DNA of 64,000 nucleotides from Tribonema minus (Eukaryota > Sar > Xanthophyceae > Tribonematales > Tribonemataceae). Below are positions 48,901-58,838 of the stretch, one piece after another (position 1 is the stretch's first letter; each line of letters starts with the position of its first letter). The stretch lies in assembly GCA_017506865.1 (NCBI GenBank), contig JAFCMP010000001.1, positions 2,232,001 through 2,296,000 of the forward strand. Direction: 5' to 3'. The notes below the pieces were generated by a model. It saw nothing but the letters and a program-made list of their open reading frames with translations, did not search any database and was not told where the DNA came from. The translations under genes and the position numbers were made by a program.

Positions 48901-51900
48901 ATGAATGGAAGAGAACTCCAAGGCCTTTCACATGCACCAATCAGTTTTGAAAACGGTCCACAACTCGAAATGTTGTCACTTTCCCACTACGAGGGTTAGG
49001 GTTTCGGCTCGCGGAAAAAAACGGCAAAACTGCAAGTTTGAACTTGCGCGAGTTTGAACTCAGACGACATGCAGCGCCACACGCGCTATGGGCCACTAGA
49101 GCGATGGCAGCCTTAAGTAGAAATGCGTTATAACAGTACAGCTAGCGTTTGTGAAGCGCACTGGCGACAGGCCACCTCGTGGTGCGTGATCAGCGGTGGC
49201 AAACGAGCACGATGTGTTTCCCAGGATCTGTGCCAGAATACAGAGGATGCGCGCGCTATCTGCCAAGCTGGCGGTGCTGGTGAGCTGTGCTGCACCTTCA
49301 TATGCAGCTGCAAGGCTGGCAAGCCTCCAACCATCGCTGGCACCACGCTGGAGGCGGTGTCGGGTGTGTCTGTGAACAGCGCTAAATCTGCCGTGTTTTG
49401 GCTCACGCGGTCTACGTCGAATGCAGCACCTTGTATCGCTGAGCCAAGCTCAATACTCGCAGTCATTTGGTCAGATGCACAAAGGCCATGCTTTCTGACC
49501 AGCACATGCTCCACAGGGTGTGGTGTGCACCCCCAGCAGGGTGAGAGCTGTAGAGACGATGACAGCACCGCAGCGTGCACTTCAACATGAAGTAGCGTTT
49601 CGTTGTCAAAATGGCCAGGATGGCCACATTCCGTGTTGTGAAGTTGGACTGGGTGGCAATGGGCACCCCAGCATCAAATGCAACACGATACACCACAATA
49701 GTGTCGTGATTTGGTGTGCCTTGCATGCTCCAGGCTGCGCACGCACACAACAGCTCTAAAACGGCTTCAACTGGTAGGCCATAAAAAGAGCCCCCTATGG
49801 TAATTCTGGTCATCTACAACCTCATTATGGAGCACAGTGGGGTTCACAAACACAAACTGTACCACGATGGGGTGCACAACCGGCAATACGCGGGCATACT
49901 GCAGTGAAACGCGTCCGCTAACGTACATATTGTGCGTGCAACAGCGTTTTGGAGGTCTAAACGCGCGCGCGCGCGACTTGTTCATATCTGCTCATGGTAA
50001 GTTCACTGTCATCTGTATTGCCCTATTTCTGGAATGCTGATCACTTTTACTGAAGGGACTTTTTTGGTGTGCGCGGCCGTCTTTGCCCTTGAAATTGCAT
50101 TTCAATGTCAACTGTCTAATAAATTGAAACGGAGGAAGTATGCATGCCACCTGTTTATGGCGATGATGCTCAACATCAAACGGTGCGCCCTGCCATCACA
50201 GGTCCTGGCGCGCAAGGAACGGGAACTCTACATGGCAGAGGTGGCTGGCGCCGCCGACGCGCCCGGTGGAGCGGACGCGGCGATAGTCAACGGCTCAGCA
50301 GCCAGGGATGCCACGCATGACAAGGTAAGTTGGGGTATCAATACGCTACCCCTAACCCTATCCTTAGGGCTATTAACACCTCACTCCTGCCCCTCATCCA
50401 AACCTTAGGGCGGATAGGGCGCCGCCACAGCTCGGCAGCAGCCAGGGATGACATGTACGATAATGCGCGTATTCGACATGCACCACTTCACTGTCCCAGT
50501 AATTGGGTATGATGGAAGGCGGCCCGTTCAAACCCTAACCCTTGACCACGTCACTGCCTAGTCATTACTAGCAGGTATGATGGAAGCCGGCCCGTTCTAA
50601 CCCTAACCCACCTAGGTCACGGGTTGCAGTACGGCACGCATACCAAGCGCTGTCACAGAAGGGGTGGGGCGAGTATGTGCTTTTTAAAAACAATTTAAAA
50701 ACAATTGATGATTGTCTGCATGTTTATTTGGGCGGTCTTTTACAGGCACCAAAGGTGTCATTTTGGATGGATGGAACGTCGCCGTTTAAGCCTTCGCCAG
50801 TCACATGTCAGCAGCTCTGCGCCTTTTAGTCTCGAAGGGCCGCTGCCTTATTGCGTCGCCCAATTTTTGGTCCTCATTTGAAGGCAAAATCCCGGTCACT
50901 TTCCTTCGATGCTAGCGTGGAAAGAAAAGGGGCGCTTTAGACCGGATTCTTCACGTTCAATTGGAAAAGACGGCCTTAGTACGTGGCATTGAATTGTAGC
51001 GTTTCAAGGTATACCTGATTCACTTTCTCCTCTCTTTCACTTGCCACCTGATTTATTGTTCCCTCATTTTCAGATGTCAGATTCGATCGATTCACATCAA
51101 CAATGACAACAGCATCATGCTTGTTTATTATTATTTTTTACCTTGCCTGGTGTGGTCCAAGCTATAATCATACTTATTCAAGTAGCGTTTCATCTGTTGC
51201 AAATCCAGGCTTTCCTAATTTCATTATGTGCTTCAGTTCAGGCAATCAATTTTTATTTTCCAACAAACAATTGTTTGAATTTATTGTTTCTTCAGTGTGA
51301 TGGCTTCCAAGACTATTTACAGTAGATGGTACTCCATTCCTGGCATGAAGATTTGTGCAATTGAAATCTGCAAATTGAGCCGGTCCTGGAAATATTGTGA
51401 ATATTGATTTGGTATGCGCCTTCAAAGAGCTAGAAGTTTGATTTGTATTTCCTTCAGAGAGTTGCATTCATACTTGAAGTATTTTGTTTTTCTGTTTGCT
51501 GTTACTTTGAGGCTTTTGAGCGATTATGAAATATCATAAATAGGCCGAAGCCATGGGAAGTTTTTTTGAGGTCTTTAACACCAAATAAAGAAACAAAATC
51601 ATAGCAGACAAAGTTGAATTAAATGGTTAACTGCGTTTACTGTACAAATCAAATAGGCCCCTCAAAAACCTTACAAGAATCTGAATAATCAGAATTGTAT
51701 TATTGACTGAGTTGACATTTCCAAATCGCTCCATGTATTGTCAGTACTGAAAAAAGAAAGCGGTGATGCGCTCTGAATGCGCGCCATCAACCCTGGGCAG
51801 ATGATGGAAATAAGAAGCACGTCATGGCCTAGTGCGCCGTTGCAATAGTTGTCGGTGCGAAGCTCACAACGAGCCCGCGAGCCGGGCAATACACAAATAA

Positions 51901-54900
51901 AACAACCACTACTGTCAAAATGGAATGCTTTACGCCACTTCTACCTTTCATAACCCAAGCACTCCTCGTTGCGAGAGCTGTTTTCCCGTTGACATGCGCT
52001 GGCGACAAGTCTGAGCGCTGCCCCCGTCTGAGTGCTGCCACCGCATCGTGTGTTCACTCGTGGATGCTATCAGAAGGGCGGCGACGCGGGCTCGGACGGC
52101 GGCGGCGCGGCCGCGCGCAGGGCGCAGATGGAGCTGCAGGTGAGCGCTGCCACTTCAACCACTGAAGTAGTTCACACAGTCATTCATCATGAAATGCGAA
52201 ATGGTGGCGGCGACGCAGTCATTCATCATGAAATGCGGAGCGGCGGCGGCGAGCGAGCAGTGCTGTGGATGCATGTGAGCGCTGCTGCTTCACTCGGCGG
52301 TGGCGCGCGCCGATTGTGCTGAACGCTGTCGCCGTTGCTGAGCGGTGATGTGGCTGCCGCGCCCTTCAACTGTGACGACTGCAAGTGCGTGTGTCTGCTG
52401 TAGACCTGGCGCGCTCTGCGGCGCTTTCGCTCCCAGCGACACCCACCGCGTGGGCGTCTGCTGCAAGAGAAACTGCTCAAGGGCCCGTCAATTACCAAGA
52501 CTAAAAAGCAGAATTGCAGACCTGAGTTGAAGTGTGACCGACCGTACGCACATTTTTGCTGCATAAACAGCTTCCAGATCTCGTGTGCACACAGAGTTGA
52601 AGATTGATTTGAAGTTTTCCTTACGTCGCAGGACCTGATCGCGCTGCTGGGGCAAGCGGGGCGCCTCGGCAACGCTCAGCTGATTGCGCTGAGCCAGCTC
52701 ATCGAGGACGCGGACCCGCGTGTAATGGCTGCATACGACGTGTGAGTGAGAGAGTGCGGCGTTTCAACAAACTATTGCTGACAGAAATACTGATGAGTAT
52801 CATCTAATCATTAATGAGAAATATGAGATGAAAAAGAATTGAAAATGAAAAAAGGACCCACAACAAATAATTGAGCAGCGATTATGGGTGAATCATAATA
52901 TTTCATCTTATACACATTGAAATGAGAAAATTAAAACTTCAAAAAACAGAACCCACAACAAATAATCGGGTGGCGATTTTGGGTTAATCATAATAGAACC
53001 GGATATATTACCATGTATATATATCTACTACTTCTATTATGTGTATACGTTCACACTGTGAACATGTGAGCTCTTGACGTGTGCTGGGCAGGCTGCCAAA
53101 GGTGGTGGGGAGTGGACCACCCTTTGGCAAAACGCGTTTACATGCAGGCTGTGAACATCTGAGCCCTTTGACCTGTGCTGAGCAACCTGCAAACAGCGGT
53201 AAGGTTGGTGCAGCTGTTGTACTCACGCCATTCGTCACCCCTTAAGACTGGGGGGAGGCCAGCAGCCCCCGCGGGGGGGGGGGGGGGAGCACAGCCCCTC
53301 GAGTGTTTGATGCGTGTCGACTGCGCGGGCGCGTTCTCTTTGCCCAGGATTGGCACACACGTCAGGGCTTCTGCGTTCTCACGTATACGTGCATGTACAC
53401 TTAACCTACTTGAGGTTCATCAATTAACGTAGAAGTACATGTATGTATACACACGTTCACACACAGGTGGTTTTTTCAAAACCTCCATGCGTTATACATT
53501 CCCTCCACGATTCATAATACTTCTATCTGCTATTGTTGGAAATGATTTCAATATTTTAACATATGACTAAGGTTTTTGGCAGTAGATCAACTGGCACGCA
53601 GTTTACATGCAATGTGAGACACGCATGTCAGAATCTGATCCAATGCGCGGATTTCAGGTTTTCTACCAAACTCATGTTCAACCTTCAGGATCACGTAATC
53701 AGTATTTCATGGATAGGACTTCAGCTCATGACCATCAACTGTTGTTTAATTCTTGCCTGACAATCCTCTTTCAACGAATGGAATCTGTCTTACATAGTTG
53801 AGAGGGTGGTAACAAATAATCTTTTGATCTGAAGCTTTTGATTCTCAAGTTTTCATCATACTTCTAAATGTAGTTTTGATTGATTGGGCAACAAATTGTT
53901 TGCGACTGTCTTATACTTCAACAAGCAGATATTTTTCATCCGCTAAATTTAGGTCTAACAGCATGCACATATGGCATGGGCTCTGCTGCAGCACCAACTG
54001 TCAGCCGGCTCGTGTCCCTTTTCATCATGGTTACATGCCCTCCGTTGCATGCAGTCAAATAGCAATGGCTTGATTGACGCGAAGTTTGGGATCGAGTGCA
54101 CACCAGTTGATCGAGCGCACACCACCGGCACACAACGTCTTGCCACGATTGCCCTGCCCCTCTGCCCCTATTGTGTGCTCGGTGTGCAAACGGGCCACAG
54201 CCGCGCATGCAGCCATAGTCATCGATTCCACATATGTGTGATGCGTATCGCAACTGCGCATGCAGCCATTGCGTATCGATTCCACCACTGATCACGCTTC
54301 GCCTCTGGTGCGCAGCTACATGGAGATTGAGGACGCGGACGACCTGGCGGACAGCCTCGTGCGCCTCGCGGGCGCCGTCTGCGGCTATGACGGCGACGAG
54401 CAGGTGCGCTCCACGTGCTGAGCGCTGGCGCCTTCGACGTAGTCGGCCGATTCGTGACATGTGAGAAGCGGGGGGGCAGGAGCACCCGAGAGCATGAGTG
54501 CGCAATGCGGCGCATGTGAATGGCCGCGCGCGCTGACGCGGGCGGTCCGCTCGTCCGGGGCCGACGGGGGGGAAAAGGGGGGGGGGTATGGGCGTGAGCT
54601 CAGGCTGCAGGATTGGAGTTGTGCGTTGATTGAGGCACAAGCGCCTCCCATGCTCAATTTCAGCAAACAGGGCTACTGTCTGCGGCGCCCCCTTTCCCCC
54701 CATTCCCCACCCGCCCACCCACCCTCCCACCCACATGCGCGCGTGCGCGAACGCCACGCCAGTAACCAGGCATCTAGACTGCAACGCTGGCAAGGCAACA
54801 GGCACTCACTAATATAATACGCAAAACCACCTCTTCCTAGCACTGTTTACGCAAAGCCCTTTTCACATACCAGACCCCTCACTGCGCTGGCATCCCCCCT

Positions 54901-57900
54901 ACACCCCGCGCCCTCAGGATCAGACGGATGAGGACGGCGGCGAATCGAGCCCCACGCCCGCAGCACCCGCGAACGGCGTCAGCGGCGGCGGCGGCGGCAG
55001 CGCAGCGGCGGCGGCAGCGGCGGCAGCCACAGACCCCTACGGCGACGGGTCGGCGGTTACGGATGGCGGCGGCGGCGGCGAAACGGCGGCGCGCGCGGGC
55101 GTGCTGCGCGCCATGTTTGAGACGGGCGCGCACACGGCGGCGCAGGCGGCGGTGCTGCTGCGGCAGCTGCGCACGGGCGGCGCGCGCGTGCACGCGGCGT
55201 TCGACGTGTACGACGCGAGCGGCGACCTCGAGGACCTGCTGGACACGCTGGGGCACGTCGCGCGCATCGCCGGCGCGCAGAACGAGGTGCGCAGCGCGCG
55301 CAGCGGCGGTTTGGCGGCGGCGATGGAGCAGCAGCGCGCGTTTGCTGACAGAGAAGCAACGACTACTCGATAGTGTCACAAAGACTGTTTGTCGATAGCG
55401 CTTTTGAAGTTGTGCGCGTGTTGCTGAACGCTGTCGCGTGCGTGCGGTGTCGCGTGTGCGCGTGTGCGCCGACGGTGCTGCGGAGCGGTCGTGCGCTGTG
55501 CAGGGGGGACCAGCGACGACGCACTGTGCGCGCGCGCACACAATCGATACCGGTGCCCGACGACGTCTGATGCAGCATGCATGACACCGTCTTACCGCGC
55601 CGCCGCCGCTGCGCAGGGCGGCATGTCGACGGCGGCGCAGGACGGCAGCATGACGAGCGGCACCGGCGAGGACCCGGAGGGGCAGCAGCTGAGCACTGCC
55701 GGCAGCGGCGGCGGCGGCGCGGACGGCGAGCTCTCGCGCAAGCTGCTGCGCCTGGTGGACGGCATGGGCTTGGACGAGCTGGAGTCGGCGGCGCTGCGCC
55801 TGTGCATCGCCAAGCGCGACCCCATGATCTGGTGCGTGCGGCGACGCAGCGGCGCTCCGCTAACCGTATGGCGACGCAGCGGCGCTTCGCTCACCGTAAT
55901 TCTTAATCCTTTACCCTGATTCTACTTAGACTAGCGGCGAGGCAACGCTCAGCTTCATGAACCGGGTCAGCATTGCGGTCTGCGGGGGCCGCCATGGCGT
56001 GCTCGTTCGCGTGCTGAGGTTATGCGTTGTCAAATGTTGCTGAGCCTGGCGCTTGAAATACTGGGCGCAGCGCACATCTGGGCCACGTTGGGTTCAGTGC
56101 ACGGGTAATGGTCTGTGTTGAGACCCTTCTCTGATGCTATCACTTTGCGGCTGTCCTCATCGCGTGCCCCCCCCTTCCCCGATCTTCGCGACGATACATA
56201 CCTGAGGAGCTGCTCAGGTGCTCAACAATAAATGCAGCAATTTTGGGCTTGATGTTATACAAGCCAAACGTGCTACTTTGAGGTACATGAGCATTCATCT
56301 GTGATGTGCCCAAAACGAAACCGCCAATCGGAACGTGCAACAGGATATCTAGATAACTCAAAGGCAGTGCTCAGCAGGAGTGCAATGGTGGCAGCAGCAC
56401 TGACTCGCTGTCCCCTTTTTCATGGTGCGTAGGCTTGAAGATTTGCAACTTGTGGTACATGAGAAAATACGACAAAATGGCTATATCGCAAACTGCCGGC
56501 GGAGAGTGGGCACGTCCATCCGCACACCTGAACCCCGCAATTCACAGAATGAATTTATCCCCCCCCCCCCCCCCCCCCCCCCCCCTCGCCTGTTTTTACA
56601 GGGCGGCGCTGGACGTATACGGCCTGGAGCACGACGCCGATGACCTCAGGGACACGCTGCAGCGCATCGCGCGCGCGACCATCGCCGATATTGCTCAGGA
56701 GCAGCGCCGCCGCGGCTCCGACGGCGGCGGCGGCGAAGACGGTGACGGCGGCGACGATGGCGAGGAGGGGGCGGAGGGGGGTGATGGCGGGGACGATGAA
56801 GAGGGGGAGGGGGCGTACAGTGATGAGGATGATGATGAGGAGGAGCGGGGCATTGATATGACGCCGCTGGACAGGTGAGCGCGCGGCAGCGCTCAGCATG
56901 GTGTTTTTTTGTGAACGTTGATTATCGCTTGGAGCGCGAAGGAGCGCAGGTGATCAATGTCAAGTACGCTACCAGAATGTACATGAATCTTGTGACAAGA
57001 TCATGTGTGTCAATGCGCTTTGACGATCACTTTCAAACCACACTACCGCATGCCATCCGCATGGTGCTCTGAGATGGCGGGATTCAGCTGAAGGCAAAGT
57101 TGATTTTTTGCCTCAGCCCGACTTCAAAAACGGGATGGCAGTGTGCCTCACTGCCGACTGAGCGCACCTGTTGATCACCGTGGAGCAGGCTAGGTTAGCA
57201 AATTAGGCAGTAAGCCACACCGAAGATCAATACTTGAGTACGGTGTGCCGGGGCCAACGATGTGTGGCAGTTTGCGGCGCGCATGGCGTGCTCGCAGTGC
57301 TGCGATAGCAATCTTTTGACTGACAAGAACCCCGAAGCAACATATTCAACGACGTCAGCAACTCACGGGCCTCTTGTTTTTTGTTTTCGCCGCAGTGGGG
57401 ATCTTCTGCGCAAGCTTCTGGATGGTCTGGCGGAGCAGCAGTTGCTCACGCAGGAGCAGGCGGACGCGCTTCTGCGGCGCTGGCTTGACAGAGACCCCGT
57501 GCTGCTGGGCGTGCTCGACGCATATAGGTAAGCTGAATGCAATTTACAGAAATGGCGCGTAGTGCCATCTCTGCACCGGTCGCGCGTAGCGCGTGAAATT
57601 TGTGTACAAGTACGCGTACGAGTATTCTGAAACTGGTAGCTGTGGCTACCCGTACAAGTTTAACTGGTGCGTTGTGCCAACCGGTACCTGTATACTTGTT
57701 GCACCGGTTATTACTGGTCCAACCAGTTTTCACCAGCTGCACCAGTTATTTGGAAGGACAACCAGTTTTTATCTCCAACCAGTTTTTATCTCATGCAAAG
57801 GTCATGGTATGCTCATGTACTCATTACTTATTTCCTGGCATGTCAAGGCTGCAAGGGTGGGTACGCAGTTGCACGTGGATGTCACGGTGGCGTAAACTGC

Positions 57901-58838
57901 ATGATATGCATAACGTGCGGCAAACAGCAGCATGTCAGCACAGCTTGTCCTCTACAAATGACTCACGAAGTGAACGCACCAATGCTGAAACCATCGTGCT
58001 GTGCAGCACCTTGCTGTTGGCACCTGTGTTCTGCAGGCAGCTGAGTGGGTGCGTCTCTACACATAGTTTCACAGACTCTAACCTCGCCCTGCTCAAGGCT
58101 AAGGCCGTTCTAGTTTCGCAACGGTGCCAAAGTGGTCATCCACCGCGCCATCGGGTCGCTATACCAACGTGATGTTCCCTCGGCAGAACTTCGAGCACCG
58201 ACAGAATAAAGCGAAACAGGCGATTATTAACTTGTACCGCAAGTTGTCAGTTGCGGGGGACCGATCGGTTACTACGCATTGCCTCCCACGGCAAGTTACA
58301 CGTACCGGTTAATGCGTGTGGCGCAGCGGGCCACCGGTTACGGGTTAAAACCGGAACAAAAAACTTTTACTCGTACCGGTGCAACAAGTTTACGCGCCGT
58401 CTCTGGCGATTTACATTCACAGGTGTTGCAGCACTATGTAGGCGCATGCGACCAGTTGCAGCAAACAAATTGCATCAGCCTGTCCCCGAATGCGAGGTGT
58501 GGAGTAACGTGTCATTTTCACCAGCCTGATGTGCACCTGCTCCTTGTATGCGACATGTCATGTCTGAACATAGGCCCACTGAGGCAAGTTGGTCAGATTG
58601 CGTTGTCGCCATTGCAAGAGTTGTGGGATGCAACGTTTTGCTCCATCAACTGCTCCTGCTCACTTTGCGATGCAGGAAGTCTGGCCTAGGTCAACACTGT
58701 TGGCACGGCCGCTGAGCATCAATGGACAGTGCCAGTGCTGATGCACTTCTCTGCGTTGATATTTTGTTGTGCGGTCGCAGGCAGCAGAACAGCCTGGAGG
58801 ACCTGGTGGACACCCTTCGGCGCATGCCAGTGGAGTGA
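33384..58838 (+). CDS. Giant nine-module repeat protein, 23 exons
   Basis: Exons: 33384-33548, 34011-34172, 35120-35405, 35891-36136, 36721-36792, 37629-37742, 38418-38683, 39470-39530, 40247-40417, 41171-41347, 42350-42492, 43124-43259, 45548-45697, 46866-46943, 50202-50324, 52074-52139, 52632-52741, 54316-54403, 54918-55286, 55617-55831, 56602-56874, 57396-57527 and 58781-58838. Phases agree throughout except inside exon 4, where a one-base shift at the G run 35924-35928 is needed. From exon 4 on, a module of about 60 residues recurs nine times: two helices (LLRKLLDGL, LSxEQ, ADALLRRWL), a DP turn, AALDVY, an acidic turn, then DLxDTLxRLAR. Acidic, Gly or Ala linkers separate modules. No signal peptide or membrane segment. 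I cannot name the family; it reads as an all-helical scaffold. The first 55 codons may start at 33384 or 33450. Exon 11 ends in a GC donor. Confidence 0.85.
33848..33935 (+). repeat. (CA)n microsatellite of about 44 units
   Basis: An almost pure CA tract in the first intron of the modular gene, with degenerate CA-rich flanks to about 33957. Expected to vary in length. Confidence 0.95.
36137..36320 (+). repeat. 5'-boundary echoes of modular exon 4
   Basis: The exon end GCGCTCGAGGAGCAG and donor GTGCGCCTTGTACG recur as GTGCTTGAGGAGCAG plus GTGCAGGTGCGCTACG (about 36195-36222) and as GTGTACGCCGCGGCCATCGG plus ACAGAAG and GTGCGCCATGTTGTACG (about 36279-36322). Confidence 0.85.
40535..40630 (+). 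repeat. 5'-boundary echo of modular exon 9
   Basis: About 65 bases of the exon end (CGCGCTACGAGTCGCGGCGG onward) and the donor context GTGA(G/C)AGACCGCGTG are repeated at 40538-40625. Further downstream, intron sequence (CAGCACACATCCCG to GATGTCCACATCGCCAGG) is repeated again at about 40958-41020, matching 40450-40513. Confidence 0.85.
42000..42245 (+). repeat. 3'-boundary echoes of modular exon 11
   Basis: The acceptor and start of exon 11 (CGTTGCGCACGCAGGGCTTC, then AAGGCGCTGGTGTGG) occur twice upstream: at about 42001-42031 (TGCGCAGGCCTTCAAAGCGG) and about 42158-42240 (GTGCGCAGGGCTTCAAGGCG, then CTGGTGTGGTCTGC). Between them the CCTCCGCTCGTTGCG tract and the CCCAGCCAAAC block are repeated. 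Both upstream copies are open acceptors, so alternative splicing cannot be excluded. Confidence 0.85.
42541..42780 (+). repeat. 5'-boundary echoes of modular exon 11
   Basis: The exon end ATGGCGCACGCCGCGTGGG, then ACGTGCACAG, with donor GCGAGT recurs at about 42547-42580 (nearly exact), 42643-42676 and 42738-42766 (degenerate). The TGATTACGCAATGG-type intron sequence is repeated too. Together with the 3' echoes, this exon is echoed on both sides. Confidence 0.9.
43330..43770 (+). repeat. 5'-boundary echoes of modular exon 12
   Basis: The exon end GACATGAACGGCGTGGGGCC, then TCTGGAG, with donor GTGAA recurs at about 43350-43390 (GGACCTCAACGACGCAGGGC) and 43513-43556 (GGACCTCAATGGCGCGGCGC), and as a fragment near 43733-43757. 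A CAGTTCAGTGTACTGTTCAG intron block accompanies each unit; the period is 160-180 bp. Confidence 0.9.
43847..43896 (+). repeat. Interstitial telomere-like repeat
   Basis: About eight units of TTAGGG or TTAGGGG in the intron after modular exon 12. Shorter tracts lie at about 7924-7967, 18862-18880, 31154-31166, 39564-39598, 44898-44911, 45293-45311, 50345-50358, 50530-50542 and 50600-50613. All are internal and in both orientations. Confidence 0.9.
44030..44660 (-). pseudogene. AT-rich island resembling mitochondrial nad4L
   Basis: Composition is sharply AT-rich against the GC-rich intron. Read on the minus strand, one frame gives FAVFIQTVAASESAYGLAIV, very like the conserved NuoK/Nad4L segment (typically TVAAAESAIGLAI). 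The next frame then gives SKVLFSADNINS, like the usual Nad4L tail (KTISVDNINSL). The frame change and poor flanks indicate a decayed nuclear copy of mitochondrial DNA rather than a working gene. Stramenopile and haptophyte plastids generally lack ndh genes, so a plastid source is less likely. Based on recalled family motifs only. Confidence 0.5.
45700..45895 (+). repeat. Three 5'-boundary echoes of modular exon 13
   Basis: The exon end CTGGCCCCCTCGCCCAAG plus GTATGTATGT recurs at about 45745-45782 (CTGGCACCCTCGTCCGAG plus GTGTGTATG), 45807-45838 and 45868-45898 (CTGCCCCCCTCGCCTAAG plus GTATTCATG). The CATGCAAATACATACCTACC intron spacer is shared. Period about 62 bp. Confidence 0.92.
47850..48185. 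repeat. Adjacent hairpin-forming inverted repeats
   Basis: The first foldback pairs TGGCTCTCGGATGGACAGAC at about 47852 with its complement near 47975 through ACACCCC and GGGGTGT. The second is longer: 48016-48078 pairs with 48110-48180 (ATGGCCATGTACGTGTCATT with its complement, then CAGCTGGTCACATGG with its complement). The loop is about 30 bases. It could be a foldback mobile element or a small-RNA precursor. No coding role was seen. Confidence 0.7.
48600..48646 (+). repeat. 3'-boundary echo of modular exon 15
   Basis: CCCTGCCATTGCAG followed by GTCCTGGCGCGCAAGGA matches the acceptor and start of exon 15 (50188-50220). The 1.3-kb transposable element lies between this echo and the real exon. 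Confidence 0.85.
48814..50138. mobile_element. Tc1/mariner-like (Stowaway-type) element
   Basis: Terminal inverted repeats begin CTTCCTCCGTTTCAATTTAT and match perfectly for about 32 bases, then imperfectly to about 45. A TA dinucleotide flanks each end (48812-48813 and 50139-50140), the target-site duplication of the Tc1/mariner superfamily. The 1,325-bp interior has frames of 150-155 codons on both strands (about 49123-49590), but I see no DDE/DDD transposase motif, so it is probably non-autonomous or carries unrelated sequence. It sits in the intron before modular exon 15. Confidence 0.88.
50990..51900. other. AT-rich segment in intron 15 of the modular gene
   Basis: Marked drop in GC against the flanks, with no recognised gene. 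Several hydrophobic frames appear on both strands, as expected of AT-rich DNA. Could be organelle-derived or a relic element. Confidence 0.4.
52820..52995. repeat. AT-rich two-copy tandem repeat
   Basis: Units of about 75-79 bp at 52821-52899 and 52921-52994 share ACCCACAACAAATAAT, then GCGATT, then GGGT(G/T)AATCATAAT. They lie in an AT-rich patch (about 52760-53040) in intron 17 of the modular gene. More AT-rich, unassigned sequence follows at about 53490-53960. Confidence 0.85.
57549..58408 (+). mobile_element. 860-bp insertion in the right arm, possible retroelement relic
   Basis: Absent from the left arm, where the intron is short and uninterrupted. ATTTACA occurs on both sides (57542-57548 and 58409-58415) and may be a target-site duplication. 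The interior is rich in ACCGGT and AACCAGTTT motifs, and ACTTGTTGCACCGGT near 57692 recurs inverted near 58377. One frame has a CCHC zinc-knuckle spacing (57907-57948), as in retroelement nucleocapsids. If so, it is a short broken relic. A non-viral origin is equally possible. Confidence 0.4.

Noticed and set aside
49123-49590. Transposase in the mariner-like element
   Set aside because: Frames on both strands were read for the catalytic D...D/E pattern and a helix-turn-helix and neither is evident.
51143-51325. Hydrophobic frame faintly like mitochondrial Atp6
   Set aside because: Only a few residues fit, spacing is wrong, and any AT-rich DNA yields hydrophobic frames.
53936-54805. 289-codon minus-strand frame, one of the longest in the window
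   Set aside because: It lies opposite modular exon 18, whose phases and module match are clear. The frame is Arg/Pro/Ala-rich antisense shadow.
54879-55541. 220-codon minus-strand frame rich in Arg and Ala
   Set aside because: Antisense of modular exon 19; the sense frame encodes a full module with correct splice sites.
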